Shown here: positions 49,732-61,865 of the stretch, one piece after another
How positions within the stretch are numbered: position 1 is the first letter of the stretch
How the letters are laid out: the number at the start of each line of letters is the position of its first letter
Assembly: GCA_036365515.1 (NCBI GenBank)
Contig: CM070874.1
Coordinates: 45,631,083 to 45,695,082, forward strand
Source of the DNA: Torymus aiolomorphi
Lineage: Eukaryota; Arthropoda; Insecta; Hymenoptera; Torymidae
DNA: 64,000 bases
Reading direction: 5' to 3'
Made by a program: the position numbers and the translations under genes
Notes under the pieces: generated by a model
The model's input: only the letters and a program-made list of their open reading frames with translations
The model's database searches: none
Told to the model about the DNA's origin: nothing

Positions 49732-52700
49732 ATACTTGTAAGCCTAGACGGATAAATGTCAATACGTAATCAACAGTTAACTTTTCGAAAATTAGCACAA
49801 TGAATGACAAAATATATGTACAATCTGTAAGATGAGTATGCATGCACACTGGCCTTTGCCATTAGCACAATGCGGCATCATAATTAATTTTAATTGAGCA
49901 GCGTGCGATGTAGGAGACGGTATGCGCATAAAAGTGGGCGACCCCGTTTGAAATTTTTCCACCCACCATCTCGCTAACAACCTACATTGTTTTGTTAGGA
50001 TGCAATCAGCTTCAAAGTAAACAAAAGAAGTGAAGAATATTTAGCTTGCGATACTTTACAGGCAAAGTTGATACGTAATTATGATTCTTACAGACAAATT
50101 TTACTTAAAAAATTTAGTCATTGATATGTTAGACGTTACGTGATTTCGTTGTGTTTCGGTCGATATAGAACTTTCATCAGTTTTATAAGTATTTATTTCT
50201 GATTAAATCGCGATCTTATATTCAAGGTAAACTTATTCCAAGGTATAGTTGATGCTTAAAGTAGGTAGGACAAACATGTATAAGTAATATAAATCTTTCC
50301 ACAGCCATGATACCCAACATTTATAATGAACAAATTGCACTTTAGATAGAATTTTGCTCTACCCAAACTCATTTTATTTGTGATTTTTATAATATAATAC
50401 ATGGATTACTGTATTGAATAAAAGCGTTTTGGATTTTTTAGATGGACATGGCAAACGATACTTTATTCTATTCATACAGTCCTTCTGTGAGCAGCATGCA
50501 ACTAACGCGTACTTTTGCTTTGATACTAAATACTTATAAAACATTTTTTTAAAATCAAAGTGTGTACATCTCGGTGTAAACTTTCTCTTTTCTATACTGG
50601 TATAAATCATTGATATTATATGCAATGTTTATAAAGAGATCAGAACTATAAGACAAAAAAAGGAGCTCGATAACGGACAATAATCTCATTAAATTGAAGA
50701 CAAGTTTTTTGATTACACACAACGAGTTGAGTTCTTTAAAAAGTGTGTCAGATTAGCCTCATGTCTAGGGTAATCACAGAAGGTGATCATAGATCATCAT
50801 AAAAAGCGAAATTTCATTGACCAATTAACGCTGGATAGTCATATTGCCGTATATACACTGCAGCAGATGCACTACCTACCATCGCAACACGGCCTTGTAA
50901 CGCATCGCTTTTATAGGATTCAGCACGAGTTTTCTCTGAAACGTACGTGCATTGCGCTACTGCATTATTATGGCACGTATCCACAATGTACACTGATACT
51001 TTTTATTATAATATCGCGTCGACGTATTTTCTAGCTGGATATATACTTTTCATGTCTACAATTTATTTATATTATAATATCATTTTCCATTTAGATATTT
51101 TTAATGAATTTTTATGAAAATATTGTTTGTGCTTTAAAAATATTGCTGTAGCTAATTTTACTTCAAAAGTGTTTTAATTGAAGGTTGGAAAAGATCATTC
51201 GATGACTAACATTTAAAGAAAATTCATTTTAAGAATTCTACTTTACAGTTTTTGTATTACTTGTAAACGAAAGATCAAATGAGTAATTTTTTTGACTTAA
51301 TAAAGTTTCTTTTATAAAATAGAAATAAATAAACCTGCCTCGAACTTTGTTGATCATTCCATTAGATTAATTATTAACGTCGAAAACAAAATGTTCGAGC
51401 ATAAACGAACTGAATTTAGACCTGACACTTTTATAGAGTGGTAAAATGTTATACACAACTCTTTATTCGTTATGATTCTTGATGTATTTCTTTATATAAT
51501 AATATAATTTCCGATAGTGGCTTTATATATTACTTATAGTAAAAGTTCCATGTCAGAATTTCAGTTTGTTTTTGAGTAAACTTTTTCTTTTTGGTATCAA
51601 TAATTAATTTAATGGAACAATATCCTGGTGGAAATCCAAAACATTTTATAACTAATAACTGACCATTTATATCAGAAACTCGCTATAAAATAGGAATTTC
51701 TCTTGTCCAGTTTCTAGCTCCTGATGAAACGCTTTTTCGGATACAAGTACAAGCTTGTTTTTGACTATTTTAAAGGTATTAAAACTGATCAGCTTCTTTA
51801 GTCTGGAAATGACAAGTAGAAGGCTTGCTGTTATGACAAGGAGTGAGAGAGACAGAATCAGATGAAGAAATAAAAGTTTTGATGAATTATTCATATAATG
51901 AGTGCAACAAATGATTTATTAGTTAATGTTATTTATTTATATTTTGGTAAGCCATCCATTGCACTTTAATGCTCTTTCATCAAAGATAAAATTAGTAAGT
52001 AAATCAAATACGAATATTTTGTTGTTACGTCAACCTAAGAAATAGCCAAATAATGGTCGAAAAATCGTTTCATCATAGCGATTAATTAACCAGTTTTACT
52101 AGCTATTTTCTAACTTCTTGGCCATTTCATATAGCTGAATTTCTACCAGGGATAAAGTAAGGTTTAAAAAGCGTTTTTTTTTTTTAGTTTACTATTAAAT
52201 TATTAAATTAGTAAAAGGCAAGTACTTAAGATGATTCTATCTAAAACATCGTATCTACTTCGCTACTCTTACGTGAATATACATATACGTGCACAAAGTT
52301 TCATCGTTACACAAGTTATACACCTGGAGAAGTATAGCAGCTTAAAGTACCTTTTAGGATAATGTCGAACATGCACGACTATTCGTGAGAGAGAAAATCG
52401 ATTGACAAGTTTTCCGTGTCGATAGATGATTATTACGGAGGTTCTATATATATGTTGGGAATGCTGTGTACGGACAATAATTTGAGAGTACACCATAGAG
52501 AATTTAATTCTCGGCGTGAATGTGTATATTATGTATATATCTACATTGGAGCTTATCTGTTGCGTAATAGTGGCTCGTAAGTTTCGTCCGTGAAGGTATG
52601 CATGTATGTATTTCTGAAAAAACACACGCGAAAATCTCACTTTGTGCATTTTAACATTTGAAAAGTATTTTCGTGTCGGTAGAATATTGCGTAATATAGT

Positions 52701-53100
52701 AAACATGTATTTATGGGATCATTCGCAAGTCGGAAAGTGCAAGTATTATGTTAATGCAATATGCAAAATAAATTTGCCTAGTCTATTATTTAAACAAGGT
52801 ATATTCTCCTATGAGAAAATAATATATTTCTATATAGTTAATATAGAACCAGGACTCAATTTTAGAGTTTTGTTGATATGAAATACATTTCATTATAAAT
52901 AAAGCTTGAGTAAGTTGAAATGGAATTTTTAAACAACGTATAATATGCGAAATTTTTTAACATAATTTTATATTTGATATTTGAAAAAAAAAAACAAAAA
53001 AAAAAAAAACATTACCGAGATTTGAAATGAACAGTCACTTTTAAAGCATTTTTATGATGATATTAGACAAATTATATTATATAAAATTAATATAGTACAT
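49732..53100. other. Long AT-rich non-coding stretch
   Basis: No supportable gene, with a mild CG content near 50830-51020 and poly-A at 52983-53008. Open frames of 60-145 codons, including 52706-52269 on the minus strand, lack recognisable features. Confidence 0.5.
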
Positions 53101-53218
53101 TACGCAACTAGTGCGTAAAGCGAGTCATTTTTGCACGGGTATTTTTTGTCACCCGAGCGAAGCGAGGGCGACAAGATACCCGTGCAAAGATTACTGGCTT
53201 TCGTACGTGTTGCGTTTA
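53101..53218. repeat. Long hairpin with GAGCGAAGCGAG loop
   Basis: The left strand (ACGCAACTAGTGCGTAAAG, then CATTTTTGCACGGGTAT) pairs with the right strand (ATACCCGTGCAAAGATTACTG, then TTTCGTACGTGTTGCGT), with arms of about 50 bp. The loop region is CCCGAGCGAAGCGAGGG at 53152-53168. The stem-start word GTGCGTAA and the loop are shared with the 63-kb hairpin, but the rest of the stem differs. Confidence 0.8.
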
Positions 53219-53405
53219 CTATTTTTTATAACTGAGCGCGTGAAACTCTACGTTAAATGCCTGTTTAGCGTGCGTAAAGTATCCGGACTTCTTTCACTGA
53301 GTGCGTGAAGAACTCACTTTACGCACTAGTGAAAAAAGGGGGTACTTTACGCACGCTAAACAGGCATCTAAAGTCGAGTTTTACGCACTCAGTTATAAAA
53401 AAATC
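53219..53405. repeat. Palindrome adjoining the hairpin
   Basis: 53219-53284 pairs with 53342-53405: ATTTTTTATAACTGAGCGCG, AATGCCTGTTTAGCGTGCGT and AAAGTA are mirrored as complements. GTGCGTAAAG-type words occur four times across 53109-53352, linking it with the preceding hairpin. Confidence 0.85.
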
Positions 53406-54050
53406 TTTTTAACTTTCTTTTAACAAGCCGCAATAAGAAAAAAACACTATTTGAAAACATAATATAAAACTGCAGTTTCTTTTATGCGAGAATTCACCAT
53501 AAAAATCACCATGTGAGTTTGCGTCTGTATAAAGCAAAGAATTATTATATTTTATTGTAATAAACAAGTGAGTTTTTCATGCACGTATTTTGAAAATGAT
53601 AAACTTGTAGCAGTTTTTATATTTCTAAACGGTTGAACTTTTTTTGCTTGCCGTTTAAAAATATATTATATAGATGCATTCTTAAAAATTGTCGCACTTG
53701 AAGTTTCAAACAAATGTACTTTTTTTTTTAAATAGAAAATAATGAAACATTGATCGAACAAAGGTTGATAAAAATTAAAATATTTTTATTTGTAATTACG
53801 TATTTCTACCCAGTTATGGTTTTGACCAAAGAATTGTTACATAAAATGTCAATTTATTTTTTTTATTTATATATAATTTGTAAGCAACATCTATATGTTA
53901 ACAAACAGCTAAAGTGTCTGATAATACCAACATTGTAAGTTTTATCTGAACGAACAAAAAGGTAATGCACTTTGAAACAAGTTTCCACAAAAAAACAGCA
54001 TGACCTTGACGCACAGCCAATCGGAGAAGCACCTTGAATGTTTACGTATG
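53406..54050. other. AT-rich non-coding DNA
   Basis: Nothing supportable is seen. Confidence 0.5.
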
Positions 54051-54572
54051 TCGAAAAATTATTCAACAACGACGAGGGCACCAGGTCCAGCCGCCCACAC
54101 GGACATCGCGAGGTGCGATCGCGCAGAAAAGAAACGGGTTCGGCGGCCGCTCGTTGCGAATGTTAAGTAACCTCGGCGCGCAAACTGGGCAAAAAGGGGT
54201 AAAAGAGCGAAAAAAGCGCAAAAACGTCGCGGCCGCCGTTGCCGCAGCCTATATAAATATATCTGCTTCGCAAAAAACAGGATCACCTGCCCTGGCGTCC
54301 AAGGCGAGAGAGGTTTGGTGCCCGTATATATAGGTATTCCCGCGCCTTCATTTTCACTCTCACTTTTAGCGGCGGCTCCCTCCGCGCCTATCTCCTCTCG
54401 ATTTCTTCCCGATCGCGGCGCTCGCGCGGCGAACCCCGCGCGTGTGTTATATGCGCCAAGTGAGAGGAAAGAGCACTGCAAGAGCGGCCGAAAAGTGAAA
54501 TGGCTTTCATAATTAATCGGATGCGGCAAGGCTGACACTTTAATTATCCGCGAGTGCGCGGACCCCGGCAGC

Positions 54573-54619
<47 letters not shown>

Positions 54620-54680
54620 CGCACGCGCGTTCAACTCGGTATTTATCTATAGGGGTACACACGCGTCGCGGCAGCGTTAC
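54051..54680. promoter_or_regulatory. CpG-rich patch
   Basis: CG-rich island ending in a (TG)n tract. It has open frames of 99 and 191 codons on opposite strands over the same bases; part of the longer one is a poly-His/Thr translation of the TG tract. No gene supported. Confidence 0.3.
54574..54612. repeat. (TG)n microsatellite
   Basis: Uninterrupted TG dinucleotides over 39 bases, followed by ATATAT. Confidence 0.95.
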
Positions 54681-56078
54681 GTATTAGAGTCTTTCTACAG
54701 CCTATATGATTTTATTGATGTATATATGCTCGACCGTTTTGCATATAGCTGTAGCATTCTTGCTATAAGCGTGCATATATAAGAACGATATATGCGCGGC
54801 GAATTGCTTTATTAGTAATGCGCGGCTTATGTTTATTTATGCTCGATAAAGTCGAATGGAACCGCGAGTGGTATGATAATTAAATGTTGTATCGGGAGGT
54901 CGCTAACACTGCTCTCTCATTAACCATCTATCGCCATTAACGAAGCTGGGAACAATATGTTTCATTGTTGCGCGAGCGCATAATTCGCTTGTCACTGCTT
55001 TCTTAGTTGACCGTCCAATACATTTCCGGCTTCGCTATATTACCAGCGAATATGATTATGGTATACGCTGTCGATGTACCAAGAAGAGATTTTTTTAATT
55101 AATTGCTAGGCTTAAATAAGTTGATGCAAATTTTGGCTTGTCCCAAGGATTGCCTTTTTTCGATCTAAAATAGTTTCGATTCCGATAGTGATTCGCATTT
55201 ACTTTCAATTAGGACGAATAAATTATAGCCGCCGGCTCTCTAAATTTCACGCAACGTAAATCTAAAATCTACTTTTACTTTCTTTTACTCGAGAAAACGA
55301 ATTTTAATAGTTTCTTTCCGAAAAGGAGATTATTAACGTAATAATTTGCTAGGGTTTTTTAAATGTGTTTGCACGTGTGGTAATGTTACGTGCAAGTCTT
55401 TTATTATCAATATTTTCTTTTATCATTCAAAGATCTCTCAAGTCGATGAACAGTACCAAAATCTTGATTATCTCCTATAACTTTCCAAGTTTTGAATTGA
55501 TTATAATTTAACGTAACACTGATATATCATATTTACGTAATATTTTTCTTTTTCTTTTTGAATCTAAATGTAAATAAAAAGGTTTACTATAATCCAGATA
55601 TAAACGAGATGAAAGCCAGAAGAAAATAACTGCAAAACAATCGACTTCTAAATCAATACAATGCATATTGTAATGTAAATTTTTAATATGATAACATATA
55701 TTCCGAATCTTACATTGAAATATTTAAATATTTTATAACTCAGTAGACACAGACAATGAAACAATCAATTTCTTTTTAAAATATTCTCTTTACATTACTT
55801 AACTAAAATTTACATTACTTTTGTTTATTTTGAGGGGGTAGAAAAAAGCTGAATCTTTTGGAACAAATAAATGTGACAGTTCATGCGACGAAGCCAAGCC
55901 CAATGCACAGCATGAGAGTAGTACAAGGGACAATAATCGATCTTGTTCAGCGTCCGATTTTAAGCTACACTCGCGCCCGTGAAAAGGCAGCACACGACCC
56001 GCTTTTTGCGAATCCCCCCTGCACACGTAAACAGCTCAGCAGTGCACATAATTCGCGCGCCCGCAAAAAGTCCGTATC
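54681..56078. other. AT-rich DNA, then CpG-rich flank of the mariner
   Basis: AT-rich to about 55960, then CG-rich. This patch appears to be the left half of an island that the mariner element interrupts; the right half resumes at 57377. No gene. Confidence 0.45.
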
Positions 56079-56080
56079 TA

Positions 56081-57374
56081 CGAGGGTCATTTGACAAGTA
56101 CCTAGCCTCACCGCCAGATGGTGCCACTATCGCACCAGAAATACACTACAGTGCAGTATCTTCCTGTAAACGGTTACAGACGAAATTTCAGCCGGATCGG
56201 AGTTGTAGTTTATTTTTGAGAGCGTGTGAAAGCAAATGTGTCCGTTGATTTTTGAAAAAATGGAGAAAGAACAATATCGGTCGGTGATTCGATTCTTGTT
56301 TTTGGAAGGGAAATCGCGCAGTGAAATTAAAGAACGCTTGGATGCAGTGTATGGGGATGCTTCTCCTTCGATGGCGACCGTTAAATTTTGGTATAACGAG
56401 TTTCAACGTGGTCGTACGTCGGTTTTTGATGATCCACGCCCAGGTGCTCCGAAAACAGCCACTACGGAGGAGATCGTGACAAAAATACACGATATCGTTT
56501 TGTCAGACCGCCGATTAAAGGTGCACGAGATAGCTGCGATAGTAGGCATATCAGAAGAACGCGTGTGGTATATCCTACATGAGATTTTAGGCATGAGGAA
56601 GCTGTCAGCAAGGTGGGTGCCGCGTTTGCTGACTGCAGACAACAAGCGCATCCGTGTGACCAGTTCAGAGCAGTGTTTGGAGCTGTTTAATCGCAATCCA
56701 AAAGAGTTTTTGCGTCGTTACGTGACCGTCGACGAAACATGGATTCACTACTACACTCCAGAGACCAAGGAGCAGTCAAAACAGTGGACCTTACCCGGTG
56801 AACCTGCTCCGAAGAAGGCGAAGACGGTCCCGTCGGCCGGAAAGGTGATGGCCACTGTTTTCTGGGATTCTCAAGGTGTGATTTTTATTGACTATCTGGA
56901 GAAGGGCAAAATGGTCACAGGACAGTACTACGCCGAACTATTGAGCCGATTTGACGCCGTGTTAGAAGAAAAACGGCCCCATTTGTCTAAAACGAAAGTG
57001 CTTTTCCACCACGATAATGCACCGGCTCACACTTCTGCACTCGCCACGGCTAAATTGGTCGAATTACGCTACGAACTGCTACCCCATCCATCGTATTCTC
57101 CAGATTTGGCTCCGTGCGACTTTTTTTTGTTTCCGAACTTAAAAAATTCGCTCGCCGGGAAGAGATTCCACTCCAATAACGAAATAATCGCCGCCACGGA
57201 GGCCTATTTTGCAAACCAAGAGAAAACATTTTTTTCAACGGGGTTAAAAAAATTGGAACACCGCTGGACCAAGTGTATTCAACTAAAAGGAGACTACATT
57301 GAAAAATAAATTTTATTTTTTGTAAAATTTTGGTGTTTTCATTTGTAGGCTAGGTACTTATCAAATGACCCTCG
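56081..57374 (+). mobile_element. Complete mariner (Tc1/mariner) element, 1294 bp
   Basis: The 28-bp terminal inverted repeats at 56081-56108 and 57347-57374 start CGAGGGTCATTTGAyAAGTA and differ at 1 of 28 positions. They are flanked by the TA duplication typical of the superfamily (56079-56080 and 57375-57376). The single transposase gene lies inside with an intact frame. Length, TIR length and TA site are all as expected for mariner. Near-identical TIRs and an unbroken frame indicate a young copy, possibly active or recently transferred, though activity cannot be judged from sequence alone. It interrupts a CpG-rich patch. Confidence 0.95.
56260..57309 (+). CDS. Mariner transposase (349 aa)
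   Basis: Acts in the nucleus: binds the element's TIRs, then cuts and reinserts it at TA. The chosen start is the second in-frame Met (56260), giving MEKEQYRSVI and the usual ~345-350 aa; the upstream Met at 56236 would add 8 residues. The N-terminal half (about 1-125) has paired helix-turn-helix regions for DNA binding, ending at the WVPRLL motif (119-124), a variant of mariner WVPHEL. The catalytic D,D34D triad is D158 (VDETWIH), D252 (HHDNAPAHT) and D287 (APCDFF, after YSPDL at 279-283). There are no internal stops or frameshifts. No intron. The family is certain; the subfamily was not determined. TAA ends the frame 37 bp before the right TIR. Confidence 0.95.
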   Translation: MEKEQYRSVIRFLFLEGKSRSEIKERLDAVYGDASPSMATVKFWYNEFQRGRTSVFDDPRPGAPKTATTEEIVTKIHDIVLSDRRLKVHEIAAIVGISEERVWYILHEILGMRKLSARWVPRLLTADNKRIRVTSSEQCLELFNRNPKEFLRRYVTVDETWIHYYTPETKEQSKQWTLPGEPAPKKAKTVPSAGKVMATVFWDSQGVIFIDYLEKGKMVTGQYYAELLSRFDAVLEEKRPHLSKTKVLFHHDNAPAHTSALATAKLVELRYELLPHPSYSPDLAPCDFFLFPNLKNSLAGKRFHSNNEIIAATEAYFANQEKTFFSTGLKKLEHRWTKCIQLKGDYIEK

Positions 57375-57376
57375 TA

Positions 57377-57609
57377 TACGTACACGCGGACAGTACGATT
57401 GTGTGTACCAGGAGATACGTGAAAGCGGCCAACTAAACTGACAATGGGAAGAAAGAAAGAAACGGGGCGATCGCGTGCGCGGAACAGCGAAACGCTTTTC
57501 GAGCGAGAGCCTTGTATACAACGCACAGGCGAGACGTTTGTCTTCGCGAAAAGAACTATATATGTATACGTGCTCAACGTTGTATATTTATATATCTATG
57601 TGTATGTGT

Positions 57610-57669
<60 letters not shown>

Positions 57670-58120
57670 GTATACGAGACATAACCGTTCGGGATGAATA
57701 GATAAGAACAGATGCAGTCTTCGCTCACTTTCTATACGCTCGGGAGCGACAGCGCAGGAGATCGATACTCTTTTTCGAAAGCGTTATGCCGCGGTAGTTT
57801 TTATGGCGAATAAAAGTAATCCGAGACAGGCAGCGCGCTTTGCGTTTATATAACACGTCGCGCGTGGAATATTGACTTTCGTGGTCGAAATTCGTCGGTT
57901 TTTCCACGCATTCGCGCGATCATTACGAAACTCGCGTACGTGATGGCGATAGGGGGAATTGCAATTGGCGGGGGCCGATGCCAACTTATAACAGAACTCG
58001 TCGGACGACCATTAAAATTTATTCGCAAGTTGCGTAAAAATGCGCTCACGAGAATGTGTGTCCTACGTGAATCTTTGAGGAGGATTTGATAAATCAAGTC
58101 GGTTTATATAATATTTCCCG
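57377..58120. promoter_or_regulatory. CpG-rich patch (right half of interrupted island)
   Basis: CG-rich DNA with both-strand open frames resumes at the mariner right end, with (TG)n at 57612-57667. No gene supported. Confidence 0.3.
57612..57667. repeat. (GT)n microsatellite
   Basis: About 56 bases of uninterrupted GT dinucleotide, preceded by an impure TATGTGTATGTGTGG run. Confidence 0.95.
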
Positions 58121-59490
58121 AACCGCGGAATGATTTCTTTCAACTTTCAGTATATCAAGATACCGTTAATTTTATTTTCGATTTCATTCGTGAATTGAAT
58201 GAGTGCGCCTATATGTATACTAAGTAGTTCGTCTCAAATGGAAATCAAGTGGAAACCAAGATGGTAAATTTTAAACAATTAATGCTGAGAAAAAAAAACT
58301 AGAATAGTACACCATTATAAATAGTCTAATTATTCCGTGACATGGAGAAATATATATAATGGTTTAACAAGGAGAAATTATGAAAACTGCAGATGCACTT
58401 GACTTGAGCAATTAATGTAAAAACAATGAATAACATTTGAATAGTATAATATTTTACACCAATGCTTCACTATTCAATTACGCATTACTAAATAGAGTGC
58501 AATTAGTTTCTTTGCATTTTCTATGGAGATTGTATTTCAAAGATAAATTTCACTCTGAAAGTCGCTATCCATAGCACGCGAAAAGCTGTATCTAAATTCA
58601 GTAAAGTTTGCGGCTTTTTAAACGGCGAAATAACTGCGACCTTAATTATTCAGCTTATATTTGTGCACAGTATTTTATCAGCGCTTGAAGAAAGTAAAAC
58701 GTATCGGTACATAGCAGTAGTTCTGGTTTTAATCGGTTAGAAACCCAGCGATCCGAATAGCGAGTGCCCAGTTTGTCATTCAGAGACGAATATCTATTAC
58801 AGGACTCCAAATTACTTTTTGCAAAATGATCAGTCTGATAACGAAAGTTTTTCGCTCGAAACCACTTTCAAACTCTATCTACCTATAACCGTACGAATCC
58901 AATCGTTGATTAATTATCGTTGATATAGCTCTATGGTCGAGTAATGATGTCTACAGATACACAATAGTGTCACATTTCAATATTGTTTTATCATCGAAGA
59001 CATTCATCCAATGTGACTGAACGATTAGTAAGCGATGAGATTATTTCATATACGTGCCGTTATGAAACGTTAGATTAAAATTTTTAATTTGTTTTGGCTT
59101 CATTCCAATCACATACTCTTCAATAACAAAGAGGAGATGATAAAAAGTTAGCAAAAACCGTAAGTATGCAAGAAGTTTGTTGTTACTTTTTGCAGTATTG
59201 TTATTAACGGCCCGAGTTCATCTACACTTAGATTTGCCAATTAAAAGATGTAGAAAAACGAATATCCAAGAAAGTGCTAAAATCACAAAGGTTTGATACT
59301 ACCTTGAATGTAATGACCTATTCTAATAAGATATAAAGTATTAAAATACTATCTATTTCTCATTCGCCAGCGAAGTTAAGTTTAAATTTGCAGTCATCGA
59401 CAGAGATAAATTGCAAAAGCGCGTGAGACAATCACGCTTTCGAACAAATTACCCGTATTATATCCACAGACAGAGGAAAGAAGCTAGCGA
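58121..59490. other. AT-rich non-coding DNA
   Basis: Nothing supportable is seen. Confidence 0.5.
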
Positions 59491-59935
59491 AACAAACCTC
59501 TAATGAAACACATCGCGCGCGCGCGGGACAAAAGTGCACTTCATCGAGGCCTTCGCCGCACGCTCGCCGGCGAGTCGATTTCCTGGTGCCAGACATACAT
59601 AACACCAGCTCGCATAGGAGGAACTGCAGAGAGACGTGTGTATAATACCTTCGTACAATTGTACATGCGCGGTGTATACACGTGCAGCAAGCGGGCGAGC
59701 ATATAAATAAAGAAAGCGCTTTCACGGCTGCTGTTGCTGCTCGGCTGCCGGCGAATATGATGCAGAAAAATGTCGTCGCTGGGTAATGCTTTAGAAAGTG
59801 CGCACGCGCGCGCGGGGAAGCGAAGGAGCAGAGCTAGAGGAGTGCGGAGATATATACTGAGTCTGTCGCGCTCGCTCTCGGAAAGGTGAAATCCTCCGAC
59901 TGCCGTCTCTGTGCCGGAGTACCAAGTCACTGTGC
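59491..59935. promoter_or_regulatory. CpG-rich patch
   Basis: CG-rich island with GCGCGCGCGC near 59514-59524 and again at 59803-59814. Overlapping open frames on both strands; no gene supported. Confidence 0.3.
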
Positions 59936-61420
59936 CGAATTCGATGAATTTGCAAAACTAATTTACAGAAAGTTAGCCTGTATCAATGCTTGTATCGGCC
60001 TGATACGAGAGCTTAACGAAGAAAGCGCACTGTCGGATGCAAAACTTTAACGTCAGATTTATAAGCTCTCCTTCGCTATACCACTAACAAAATCACGATA
60101 TTTTTCTTAGAGTCGACAGTTTGTACGATTTAAGAGGCGAACCGTTAATCTCCGTTACAATCCAAAAACCAATATATTTCTATAACTAATTAAAGATGTA
60201 TACGTATGAAATGATTTTATAACCCGTCTTAAGTTCGGCATTGCCAGTAATTAAAAAAAAAAAATAGAAAATTTTAGTGACAGAACGATAAACATAAAAA
60301 TTTATTATGTTTCTTAATTGTCTACTTTATTTTTTTAACGTGAATCATCCATAATTTTAGAACTAATTAAGATTTTGACACATATGACGGGTCTTATAAA
60401 TTAAAGCTCACTTTCTTCACTTTCATGTTGAAGACCGATAATAAATATTTTTATTATATTATATATCTATATATACAACGAGAGTACAATCCACAACTTT
60501 TAAAATTTTCACTTGCTCCTCGAAGAATATCTTTATTTCTAATAACCTCTTGTTCCATTCCCAAATCTTTGTGGATTGCCGAATACAATTGTGATGTGAT
60601 ACGCGGAAATTTCGAAGGAGACCTTTTTAAGGGGGAGAATGTGCATTTTAAGTAGTCATGGACTGGCTGCGTCAGACACGTTTTGAGTGGGGGCCGATAA
60701 GATCCAGGAAATCCACTTCCTGTATCTTATTTGTACCTTTAGACTCTAAAGCTACAACAAAATTAATTTTATTTAAAACCTGTAACCGTTTAACTTATTA
60801 AAATTCAAATTTAATTTTGATTGGCTAATAAAATGTATAGCGTTTAATAATAATACGTTTATGTGTCGTTAAAAAATTGTCAGCATCGATATTGTGCAAC
60901 AAAACATGAACACAAAAAAATTACGAATCTCTACACATGATAATTTAACATGGTAGGCTTTTATCTGAAGGAAAGTATTAAAATTTATGTTAATTTGTGA
61001 TTTGAATTGTTGTATGCATTCAACTCGTTTCCTTCACATTTTAGATGTATATTTTGCTCATGGGTTTTCTAATTTAATAATGTAAATAAGTTGGAAAAGT
61101 CCAAAAGAAAATTTCATTTTGAAATTTACTAAAAATATCGATTTTCCTTCCTAGAACCATTATAATAGGTCTACTTTTGTGTGAAGGTAGTGTAAATGTA
61201 TTATATCTTTCAGGTTTAATCAGTGAACATCTAGGTGAACGAATTTACTTTTCGAAGGCTAGACGCAAAGATTTATTGCGTGCAAAAGATTTACACATTG
61301 TATCTACTACATAGAATAAAGACTTAGATTTTATGAAATAATTGCATATCTCCAACTAAATAAATTAGTACAGTGATAATCTGTAAAAATAAATTTGCAG
61401 GCGGGGAAAAGGTGAACCAC
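59936..61420. other. AT-rich non-coding DNA with one hairpin
   Basis: ATAAGATCCAGGAA / TTCCTGTATCTTAT at 60697-60730 forms a 14-bp stem with one mismatch and a 6-base loop. Otherwise nothing is supported. Confidence 0.5.
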
Positions 61421-61826
61421 AGGAAGAGTTCGAGGGGACAGCGGAGTGCAACGAGCGTGAAGAGGAAACGAGGCAACCTTTGCGCCGTTCTCACGTGCCT
61501 ACATGTATATACTCGCGGCAACAAAGGAATTTTTAGTTACTAACTTCCGGCCGATGCGTGACGTGAGAGCGCATTATTAGAGCGAATAAGTACAGCCGAG
61601 CGAGGGAATGTCAACATTGGCCCGCGGTAAGAGCGCGATTTCCCGCTATCGGCAAACGGCGCGGCAGCAGCGCTCATGAATCATATTATTCTTATAGGTA
61701 TATAGCGCAGGCTGTATCGGGCCGATAAGGAGTGCGGAGTTTCATGCACTGCAACGTATATCTGCTCTCCGAGGCAGGTACGGGTTGCAGAAACTGGAAT
61801 AAAGGTGAAATTGCGCGCGCACTCAC
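61421..61826 (-). other. Candidate intron start below the 61.8-kb exon
   Basis: On the minus strand GTGAGTGCG begins the intron at 61826. CG-rich DNA continues to about 61430 with no further coding signal. Under the model this intron spans to beyond position 1. Confidence 0.4.
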
Positions 61827-61865
61827 CGAGAACTTATCCTTGTAGAAAATCGAGCTGGTCGACAT
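61827..61865 (-). CDS. Candidate short first coding exon (MSTSSIFYKDKFS, partial)
   Basis: Minus-strand ATG at 61865 has G at -3 and is followed by 13 codons with non-GC-biased content, unlike the island around it. The exon ends TTCTCG then GTGAGT, a near-consensus donor in phase 0. The same frame is open upstream to a Met at 62132, but that extension has the Arg/Ala/Gly-rich look of a translated leader, so the inner ATG is preferred. I do not recognise the protein. Same strand and phase as the 373-codon exon at 5-6 kb, so both could be alternative starts of one gene. Not tested by transcripts. Confidence 0.5.

Noticed and set aside
54059..54634. 191-codon minus-strand frame starting with His/Thr repeats
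   Set aside because: The start lies in the TG microsatellite and the rest follows CG-rich composition; no domain seen.
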